From positions 868,001-932,000 of the forward strand of contig JBCDCY010000001.1 of the NCBI GenBank assembly GCA_039180875.1: a stretch of 64,000 bases of DNA, written 5' to 3'. Under the pieces are notes generated by a model, which was given only the letters and a program-made list of their open reading frames with translations, was not told where the DNA came from and ran no database searches. Source of the DNA: JBCDCY01 sp039180875. Its GTDB lineage: Bacteria > Pseudomonadota > Alphaproteobacteria > Rhodobacterales > Rhodobacteraceae. Below, piece by piece: positions 57,998-64,000 of the stretch. Positions within the stretch are counted from its first letter, which is position 1; the number at the start of each line of letters is the position of its first letter. A program made the translations under genes and the position numbers.

Positions 57998-59275
57998 TCA
58001 TTCCGGATAACCTCTCCTACTATAGCTTATTAGCCACCCTTTAGGCGTAACAGCAATAGTCCGGCGCCTTTGATCGGTCTCGTCAATTGTGCTTTCTACA
58101 AGACCAGCGTCCTCGAGCGCTTTAATGTGTGGCCGCATGGCCATTGGGGTTTCGTATCCAAAGTCTGGGTGATCGCTGGGAGCTATCGAGCCACCGTTCT
58201 CGATGATCCGATCAAAAATCTCCCATGGTTTTGGTGTCAGTTTTGCATCGCGTAGAAATTCATCGGCTTCCCCAGCGAGCCAAACCTTCAACAACTCAAG
58301 TTTTTCGCTCGAATCCAATTTCTCTTGCGGATTATCGATAAGCCACTCTGCAAAGTCACAACAAAACTTAAAGGAGATCCGAAGATTCTCATTGCATATC
58401 TTGAAAATATGATTAAAGCCTTCTTGCTCAACAGGGCAATTTGTCTTCTGATTTTCATCTTTATACTCAGAGACTCTGCGCTGAATGAGGTCTTGTATGC
58501 GATCAAGCGGAATTGGCTTGATATCAATGGGGTTTGATAGATAGCCTTGCAAACGGGGAGATGAAGCGACGCCGCGTACTATTCCGCGTGCTCCGCATAC
58601 TATCCAAATCAAGCCATGCGCAGTTAAGACTTTATCTCGCATAGCTTCAAGTGTCGCCCTAGCCTTGGATGATTTCTCGAGGAGCTCCAGGTTATCAATT
58701 ACGCATATTATTCCCCCCTTTTTCTTATGTGGGAACATTTTTTTTAAAAGTTGATTCACATTGTTTTGGAATCCAAGGGACGAAAAACCTTCGGTCATGT
58801 TCGGTGAATTTGAAAAGCCGCCTCCAAACCCTCCAACACTTCCAGAGATATTTAAGTATTGCTCGGATGAGAGCCAGTCATAGAGCTTCTTTGTATCTCC
58901 AACATCCACCGATCTGTCGATCAGTTCATTCCGCATTTCATGTATCTTTATAAGTATCTCACGGTAGACGTTTTCAGAGAATTGATTTATGGCTTGGCTA
59001 GGTTCAATTTGAAATGGTTTGTTCAATGTGAGATAGCACTGTCCTCCATTGATCAAGAACTCTCTTTCCAGCTTGAATGAAGAAACTGCAATTATACTTG
59101 TTTTTCCTATTCCAATATCCCCTTCGAGTATTGGGATGGCGTTCCTTCCTTTGATCCTCAGCATCAAAGCCTCTAACTCTTTTGAACGACCTACAAGTAG
59201 GCGCTCTCCAGCGTCATCGGCAGATACGGGAAAATGATCGTATGGGTTCTGAGTAAAACCAAATTGCTCCCACAT
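57998..59275 (-). CDS. AAA-type ATPase with C-terminal winged helix (accessory)
   Basis: A 425-residue P-loop ATPase. The N-terminal FGFTQNPYDHFP resembles ExeA/TniB-type ATPases. Walker A is GDIGIGKTS (K58, T59), Walker B is IICVIDNLELL with Asp194, and a sensor-like CGARG ends at Arg230. Residues about 335-425 form a winged helix (MAMRPHIKALEDAGLVEST, RTIAVTPKGW). A Gly-rich FGGGFSN stretch occurs near 150. The gene is strikingly AT-rich (35% GC in 58381-58440, counted by hand) while its neighbours are high-GC. It begins two bases after the ettA stop, with GAGG inside the ettA end as ribosome site. I recall similar stand-alone ATPases of unknown function in other bacteria. Confidence 0.8.
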   Translation of the reverse strand: MWEQFGFTQNPYDHFPVSADDAGERLLVGRSKELEALMLRIKGRNAIPILEGDIGIGKTSIIAVSSFKLEREFLINGGQCYLTLNKPFQIEPSQAINQFSENVYREILIKIHEMRNELIDRSVDVGDTKKLYDWLSSEQYLNISGSVGGFGGGFSNSPNMTEGFSSLGFQNNVNQLLKKMFPHKKKGGIICVIDNLELLEKSSKARATLEAMRDKVLTAHGLIWIVCGARGIVRGVASSPRLQGYLSNPIDIKPIPLDRIQDLIQRRVSEYKDENQKTNCPVEQEGFNHIFKICNENLRISFKFCCDFAEWLIDNPQEKLDSSEKLELLKVWLAGEADEFLRDAKLTPKPWEIFDRIIENGGSIAPSDHPDFGYETPMAMRPHIKALEDAGLVESTIDETDQRRRTIAVTPKGWLISYSRRGYPE

Positions 59276-59277
59276 GC

Positions 59278-60933
59278 TTACCTCGCAAACTTCTTATACT
59301 TAATCCGCTTCGGCATCACCGAGTCGGGCCCAAGGCGCCGAATCTTGTCCTCTTCGTAGTCCGCAAAATTACCCTCGAACCACTCGACGTGGCTATCCCC
59401 TTCGAAGGCGAGGATATGGGTGCAGATGCGGTCGAGGAACCAACGGTCGTGGCTGATGATGACGGCGCAGCCGGCGAAATCGAGGAGCGCTTCCTCCAGC
59501 GCCCGGAGCGTCTCCACGTCCAAGTCGTTCGTCGGCTCGTCGAGCAGCAGCACGTTGCCGCCGCGGCGCAGCAGCTTCGCCATGTGCACCCGGTTGCGCT
59601 CGCCGCCTGAGAGCAGCCCCACCTTCTTCTGCTGGTCGCCGCCCTTGAAGTTGAAGGCGCCGACATAGGCGCGGGAGTTCATCTCCGCCTCGCCCAGCGT
59701 GATGACGTCGAGCCCGTCGGAGATCTCCTCCCACACCGTCTTCTTGTCGTCGAGCGCATCGCGGGACTGGTCGACATAGGCGAGCTCCACCGTGTCGCCG
59801 AAGCGGATCTCGCCCGCATCCGGCGTCTCGTCCCCGGTGATCATGCGAAAGAGTGTCGACTTCCCCGCCCCGTTCGGCCCGATCACGCCGACGATGCCCC
59901 CGGGCGGCAGGTCGAAGGTCAGGTCGTCGATCAGCAGGCGGTTGCCGTAGCCCTTCCGCAACAGCTCGACCTCGATCACCTTCTGGCCGAGCCGCGCACC
60001 GTTCGGGATGACGATCTGAGCGCGGCCGACCCGCTCCCGCTCCGAATGGCTGGCGAGCTCGTCATAGGCCTTGAGGCGGGCCTTGGATTTCGCCTGCCGC
60101 GCCTTGGGGTTGGAGCGGACCCATTCGAGCTCCGACGACAGGGCCCGCTGGCGCGCCTTGTCCTCTCGCGCCTCCTGGGCCAGGCGCTGCGCCTTCTGCT
60201 CGAGCCAGCTCGAATAATTGCCCTCGTAGGGGATGCCCCGGCCGCGGTCGAGTTCCAGGATCCAGCCGGTGATGTCGTCGAGGAAGTAGCGGTCGTGGGT
60301 GACGATCAGGATCGTGCCCTTGTAATCGATCAGGTGCTGCTGCAGCCAGGCGATGGTCTCGGCGTCGAGGTGATTGGTGGGCTCGTCGAGCAGCAGCATC
60401 TCCGGCGCTTCGAGCAGCAGCTTGCAGAGCGCGACGCGCCGCCGCTCCCCGCCTGAGAGAGTGGACACGGGGGCGTCGTCGTCGGGGCAGCGCAGCGCCT
60501 CCATCGCCACGTCGATCTGAGCGTCGAGGTCCCAGAGGTTCTCGGCGTCGATCTCGTCCTGCAGGCGGCCCATCTCCTCGGCCGTCTCGTCGGAGTAGTT
60601 CATGGCGAGGTCGTTGTAGCGGGCGAGCTTGGCCTGCTTGGCCGCCACGCCCTCCATCACGTTCTCCCGCACCGACTTGGCATCGTCGAGCTTCGGCTCC
60701 TGCGGCAGATAGCCGACCCGCGCGCCTTCGGCCGCCCAGGCCTCTCCCGCGAAGTCGGTGTCGAGGCCGGCCATGATGCGCAGCAGCGTGGACTTGCCCG
60801 CTCCGTTCACGCCGACGACGCCGATCTTCACCCCGGGCAGGAAGTTCAGCCGGATGTTCTCAAAGCAGGTCTTGCCGCCCGGATAGGTCTTGGAGACGCC
60901 ATCCATGTGATAGACGTACTGGTAGGAGGCCAT
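59278..60933 (-). CDS. ettA: Energy-dependent translational throttle protein EttA (ABC-F)
   Basis: A 551-residue ABC-F protein with two ATPase cassettes ([18 protein letters not shown] and [18 protein letters not shown]; signatures [17 protein letters not shown] and [18 protein letters not shown]). Between them is the charged linker that enters the ribosomal E site ([18 protein letters not shown]). The C-terminal [16 protein letters not shown] is typical of EttA. It senses ATP/ADP and gates the first peptide bond. The ATG at 60933 matches family starts ([15 protein letters not shown]). Its base composition is normal for the window. Confidence 0.96.
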   Translation of the reverse strand: MASYQYVYHMDGVSKTYPGGKTCFENIRLNFLPGVKIGVVGVNGAGKSTLLRIMAGLDTDFAGEAWAAEGARVGYLPQEPKLDDAKSVRENVMEGVAAKQAKLARYNDLAMNYSDETAEEMGRLQDEIDAENLWDLDAQIDVAMEALRCPDDDAPVSTLSGGERRRVALCKLLLEAPEMLLLDEPTNHLDAETIAWLQQHLIDYKGTILIVTHDRYFLDDITGWILELDRGRGIPYEGNYSSWLEQKAQRLAQEAREDKARQRALSSELEWVRSNPKARQAKSKARLKAYDELASHSERERVGRAQIVIPNGARLGQKVIEVELLRKGYGNRLLIDDLTFDLPPGGIVGVIGPNGAGKSTLFRMITGDETPDAGEIRFGDTVELAYVDQSRDALDDKKTVWEEISDGLDVITLGEAEMNSRAYVGAFNFKGGDQQKKVGLLSGGERNRVHMAKLLRRGGNVLLLDEPTNDLDVETLRALEEALLDFAGCAVIISHDRWFLDRICTHILAFEGDSHVEWFEGNFADYEEDKIRRLGPDSVMPKRIKYKKFAR

Positions 60934-61269
60934 GGGCGGGGGTCCTTCGGGGTGGGTCTGGTGCGCCGGTCTTACACGGGGAGGGGGAAGGGGGACAACA
61001 GCTTGGGGCCCGCCCCAGCGCTCACGCGGAGAGCGAACTGCGGGGGCCCGTCGCTGGGATGTTGATGGATGCGGCATGGTGGTTGATGGACCGAGCTAGC
61101 TCATCTGCGGATTGCAAAAATCGGCAATTTCAGATAATTGACTTCTCGGGATCGACACCACAGACCTGTCGCCGGGTCAAACGTCCACTTGCTGCCCTTC
61201 ATCACGTCAACCTGATTTCAGGCTGCTGCGTAATCGGCGAACTGCATTGCCTGAGACTCAGGATGCCGG
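60934..61269. other. ettA / orf244 divergent intergenic region
   Basis: A 336-bp gap. The half next to ettA is GC-rich like ettA; from about 61060 it turns AT-richer, marking the right edge of the accessory patch. It must hold the ettA promoter and that of the plus-strand gene, but I found no convincing -35/-10 pair. No hairpin or RNA feature was recognised. Confidence 0.4.
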
Positions 61270-62004
61270 ATGGACAAGCTTTTTCTGCGGCTTTCGACCG
61301 CGACGCTCAGCTCACTCAAACAAAATCTCACCGACAGCATGCGTGGCATCAAGTCGTCTCACCGATGTGAGGCACTTGGGCGCGGCCTCGGCTTTCGAAC
61401 ATATGCCGCTGCTCGCCACGCCGCGATGACGGGACTCGATGGCATAGTTCGGCCCAACGGCACTCGCTTTGTCGAGTACCTCGACGAAAAAGGGATTGCT
61501 GCGCGCCGAAAGGACTTCTTCGATGCCGTCGCCTCGGCGGCACTTGGGGATGTCGTCGAAAGGAATCCGCTGCTATCCGCGTACGGTATCGGCGTTGGAC
61601 ATCCCCGAAGAAAGCCCGACGGTCGCTACGAGTCGGCGGAGGAGCAATACGAGAAATTCCAGGAAGGTCGAAGGGAACTTGCGAGCTCTCGGTCGGTTCC
61701 GGGTTTCTTGGCATCGACAGCTTTGCTGAGTCGGATAAATGAGACTAAGACAATCCGTGAAGGAACTGGAAGTTACTGGTTGAAGCATATCGCCGAAAAC
61801 TACGAGTGCTCATATCCCGACAATGAAAAACTCGGGCCAACATACATTCCGAACGGTGTCTTTATTGCAGCAGCTATAAATTCTGGCTTCAGGATAAAGA
61901 CATATATTGATGAAGATGGATCCTACAATCTCAATGTTAGTTTCAATATGTCGGTCAAGTGTCTACGTGAGCTCGATCAAGAAATAAGAGGTCGCACCAG
62001 ATAA
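61270..62004 (+). CDS. Accessory hypothetical protein
   Basis: A 244-residue soluble protein. The N-terminus SSHRCEALGRGLGFRTYAA and the C-terminal part, SYWLKHIAENYECSYPD plus YIPNGVFIAAAINSGFRI, look like modules I have met in plasmid and phage hypothetical proteins, but I cannot name a family. Base composition is low (33% GC in 61861-61920, by hand). The start at 61270 has AGGA upstream; ATG at 61339 is an alternative. It is divergent from ettA and convergent with an acyl-CoA dehydrogenase. Function unknown. Confidence 0.65.
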   Translation: MDKLFLRLSTATLSSLKQNLTDSMRGIKSSHRCEALGRGLGFRTYAAARHAAMTGLDGIVRPNGTRFVEYLDEKGIAARRKDFFDAVASAALGDVVERNPLLSAYGIGVGHPRRKPDGRYESAEEQYEKFQEGRRELASSRSVPGFLASTALLSRINETKTIREGTGSYWLKHIAENYECSYPDNEKLGPTYIPNGVFIAAAINSGFRIKTYIDEDGSYNLNVSFNMSVKCLRELDQEIRGRTR

Positions 62005-62053
62005 CTGGCTAAGCCGACACTAACCAGGGAGTGACCGCGCGAGGAGCGGTCAC

Positions 62054-63211
62054 TCACCTATTCCCCATCCCCGGCAGCGTGCCCTCCAGCTTGCAGAGGA
62101 TCCCCAGCATCACCTCGTCGGCGCCGCCGCCGATCGAGCCCAGCCTCCCGTCGCGCCAGGCGCGGCTGACGGGGTTCTCGGCCGTGTAGCCCATCCCGCC
62201 CCAGTATTGCAGGCAGGTGTCCGTGACCTCGCGGAAGAGGCGCCCCGCCTTGAGCTTGGCCATGGAGGTGAGGCGGGTGACGTCGGCGCCAGCCACGTAT
62301 TGCTCGATGGCCGACCAGGAGAGGGCGCGGAGGCATTCGACCTCCGTCCGGAGCTCGGCCAGGCGGAAGTGCACCACCTGGTTGTCGAGGATCGGCTGGC
62401 CGAAGCTCCGCCGCTCCCGCGCGTACTCGATCGTCAGGTCGATGGTGCGGTCGAGGGCCTTGAGCGCATTTACCGCGATCCAGAGCCGTTCCTCCTGGAA
62501 CTGCATCATCTGGTAGGTGAAGCCGCGCCCCTCTTCCCCGATCAGGTTGCGCGCCGGCACCCGCACGTCGTCGAAGAACAGCTGCGCGGTGTCGGAGGCG
62601 TGCATGCCCACCTTGTGGATCTTCTGGCGGGTGATGCCCGGCGCGTCCATCGGCACCATGAGGAGGGATTTGTTGCGGTGGACCTCGCCCTCGCCCGTGT
62701 TGGCGAGCAGGCAGCACCAGTCGGCCTTGAGGCCATTGGTGATCCACATCTTGGTGCCGTTGATCACCCAGTCGTCGCCGTCGCGCCGTGCCCGGGTCTT
62801 GATCGCCGCGACGTCGGAGCCGCCGGAGGGTTCGGAGACGCCGAGGCAGCCCACCGCCTCCCCCGCGATGGCGGGCGCCAGGAACTCCGCCTTCAGCTCG
62901 GCCGAGCCGAAGCGGGCCAGCGCCGGGGTGCACATGTCCGTCTGCACCCCGATGGCCATCGGCACGCCGCCGCAGGAAGCGGCGCCAAGCTCCTCCGCCA
63001 TCACCATGGAGTAGGAGAAGTCGAGGCCGAGGCCGCCATAGTCCGTGTCGTACTTAATGCCGAGCAGCCCCAGCGCGCCGAGCTTGGCGAAGAGGTCGTG
63101 GGAGGGGAATTCCTCCGCCGCCTCCCAGGTATCGGCATGGGGGTCGATCTCTTCGGCGACGAAGCGCGCGACGGTGCGGCGAAGCGCGCCATGTTCGGCG
63201 GTGAACTGCAT
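62054..63211 (-). CDS. Acyl-CoA dehydrogenase
   Basis: A 385-residue flavoprotein. It has the signature GCLGVSEPSGGSDVAAIKTRA, the FAD and substrate loops WITNGLKADW and the C-terminal helical bundle QYWGGMGYTAENPVSRAWRD, with a Glu/Asp catalytic base region near YTAEN. It oxidises an acyl-CoA to the enoyl-CoA; chain length or branched-chain specificity is unknown. The ATG at 63211 is preceded by GGGAGGAC. An extended frame upstream runs into the 119-bp repeat and encodes a repeat-derived peptide (LDLDLTDSVRS), so I reject it. Confidence 0.92.
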   Translation of the reverse strand: MQFTAEHGALRRTVARFVAEEIDPHADTWEAAEEFPSHDLFAKLGALGLLGIKYDTDYGGLGLDFSYSMVMAEELGAASCGGVPMAIGVQTDMCTPALARFGSAELKAEFLAPAIAGEAVGCLGVSEPSGGSDVAAIKTRARRDGDDWVINGTKMWITNGLKADWCCLLANTGEGEVHRNKSLLMVPMDAPGITRQKIHKVGMHASDTAQLFFDDVRVPARNLIGEEGRGFTYQMMQFQEERLWIAVNALKALDRTIDLTIEYARERRSFGQPILDNQVVHFRLAELRTEVECLRALSWSAIEQYVAGADVTRLTSMAKLKAGRLFREVTDTCLQYWGGMGYTAENPVSRAWRDGRLGSIGGGADEVMLGILCKLEGTLPGMGNR

Positions 63212-63276
63212 GTGTCGTCCTCCCGGGCGGCGGCGTTCCATCAAAGGACGCCGCCCGGGCCGGCGCAAGTCCGCGC

Positions 63277-63395
63277 CTAGGGCGGATGTCGATCTGACTG
63301 AATCAGTCAGGTCGAGATCCAAGAAAGGCAAGTCGTTCAGGTCGTTGCGCTTTCCGTTCAGACTGGTGATCCCGTCTGAACGGAAAGCGCTCTAG
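63277..63395 (+). repeat. 119-bp double-hairpin repeat, copy 2
   Basis: Same length and orientation as copy 1 at 10631-10749, with 104 of 119 bases identical in a gap-free hand alignment. Both stem-loops are conserved: GGATGTCGAtCTGACTGA with its complement, and GCGCTTTCCGTTCAGAC with GTCTGAACGGAAAGCGC. It sits between the acyl-CoA dehydrogenase promoter side and the end of the HupE gene. The right edge CTCTAG provides the HupE stop codon. Confidence 0.85.
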
Positions 63396-64000
63396 AGGAG
63401 GGTGGCGGAGCGCTCGACCATCCAGAGGGCCGCCACGGCGGCGATGCCGACCAGGGCGACGCGCCGCACCGGGCGGGCCTGGCCGAGGCGCGTCAGGGCC
63501 GCCACCGCGGCCAGTGTCACGGCGATGATCGCCAGCTGCCCGAGCTCGATGCCGAGGTTGAAGGCGGCAAGCGCCGGGATCAGCTCGGGCGCATCGCGGC
63601 CCAGGATCTCCCCCAGGACGAAGGAGAAGCCGAGGCCGTGCAGCAAGCCCACGGCACCGGTGATCCAGACGGAGCCCATGCGGTCGAGCAGGGCCGCCAA
63701 TGCCGCCAGCAGAACCGTCGCGGCGATCGCCGCCTCGACGGCCGGGATGAACCAGGGCCAGGCCGGCGCGGCGCCGAGGAAGGTCGCGATCAGCGTCACC
63801 GAATGGCCGACGGTAAAGGCGGTGACATGCCAGATCAGCCGGAGCGACCAGCCGAGGCCGAGGGCGAGGGCCACGACCAGCAGCACATGGTCGAGCCCCT
63901 GGATGATGTGCAGGGCGCCCTGCCAGGTGAATTCGAGGACGGTGTCGAGCCAGCCGTGGCCGAGGACGACGGCCGTCTGCAACTGCCCCGGCGCGATCTG
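63392..64000 (-). CDS. HupE/UreJ-family membrane protein, 3' part (cut by window edge)
   Basis: The last 202 residues of a longer protein. The frame is open to the window end, so the true start lies beyond 64000. About six hydrophobic helices, with HIIQGLDHVLLVV, WHVTAFTVGHSVTL and GLLHGLGFSFVLGEI holding the histidine-rich transmembrane motif of HupE/UreJ proteins thought to carry nickel or cobalt. A TTG at 63982 is not a credible start. The TAG stop (63392-63394) lies in the end of the 119-bp repeat. Confidence 0.8.
   Translation of the reverse strand, partial: QIAPGQLQTAVVLGHGWLDTVLEFTWQGALHIIQGLDHVLLVVALALGLGWSLRLIWHVTAFTVGHSVTLIATFLGAAPAWPWFIPAVEAAIAATVLLAALAALLDRMGSVWITGAVGLLHGLGFSFVLGEILGRDAPELIPALAAFNLGIELGQLAIIAVTLAAVAALTRLGQARPVRRVALVGIAAVAALWMVERSATLL

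Noticed and set aside
63212..63331. N-terminal extension of the acyl-CoA dehydrogenase into the repeat
   Set aside because: The extra residues are translated repeat DNA, and a good ribosome site and family N-terminus are at 63211.

Overview
The window looks like chromosomal DNA of a high-GC alphaproteobacterium, most likely from the Rhodobacterales. The support is indirect. There is a small DUF6324-like protein, an MmcB-type nuclease-fold protein, a pccB / cupin / small lipoprotein / pccA cluster, a SUV3-like helicase followed by an S4 protein, 7Fe ferredoxin and CarD, and short 3'-end motifs built around GGGATATTTT of the kind common between rhodobacterial genes. No rRNA, IS element, CRISPR array or recognisable prophage was seen. 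One tRNA (His) and one probable 6S RNA are present.

Layout. 0-4.6 kb: a lipoprotein, a TonB-dependent receptor and a divergent PLP aminotransferase. 4.6-10.7 kb: tRNA-His, small regulatory or repair genes, a probable 6S RNA, 5-formyl-THF cyclo-ligase, a TIGR00282 phosphoesterase, two transporters and YebC. 10.6 kb holds the first copy of a 119-bp double-hairpin repeat; the second is at 63.3 kb. 10.7-12.7 kb: DUF899, DinB and CoxG-like genes. 12.8-23.7 kb: a propionyl-CoA to succinyl-CoA block (pccB, pccA, methylmalonyl-CoA mutase) mixed with small envelope proteins. Its helper GTPase MeaB lies apart at 48.7 kb. 23.8-30.1 kb: malic enzyme, a sulfotransferase-like gene, an ABC exporter and a class V aminotransferase. 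30.2-35.5 kb: carD, fdxA, an S4 gene, a helicase and a TPR protein, all on the minus strand. 35.5-38.1 kb: SCP2, a lipase-like hydrolase, an inositol-phosphatase-family enzyme and an XRE regulator. 38.3-43.1 kb: a quinone oxidoreductase and a form II CO-dehydrogenase-like molybdenum hydroxylase (S, L and M subunits). 43.4-50.6 kb: DUF484 and XerC, an SLC13 transporter, a sirtuin, a copper chaperone, ribosomal protein L28, MeaB and DUF3108. 50.7-57.9 kb: HrpB, two adjacent TRAP-type binding proteins, glutamyl-tRNA synthetase, CutA and an NTF2-like protein. 57.9-62.0 kb: an accessory patch in which two AT-rich genes flank a normal-GC ettA. 62.0-64.0 kb: an acyl-CoA dehydrogenase and the 3' part of a HupE/UreJ-type membrane protein cut by the window edge.

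How the genes work together. PccA/PccB carboxylate propionyl-CoA. The epimerase is not in this window. The B12-dependent mutase then yields succinyl-CoA, and MeaB protects the mutase. NADP malic enzyme can drain the resulting C4 acids. An acyl-CoA dehydrogenase adds to acyl-CoA catabolism.

Most notable items. (1) An AT-rich AAA-type ATPase gene begins two bases after the ettA stop codon, and another AT-rich orphan lies on the other side of ettA. (2) A 119-bp two-hairpin repeat occurs twice, and in both copies it ends exactly at a gene terminus and supplies the stop codon. (3) A probable 6S RNA lies upstream of the folate cyclo-ligase gene. (4) PccA carries an atypical central segment. (5) Three genes appear to need non-AUG initiation (CTG or ATC).
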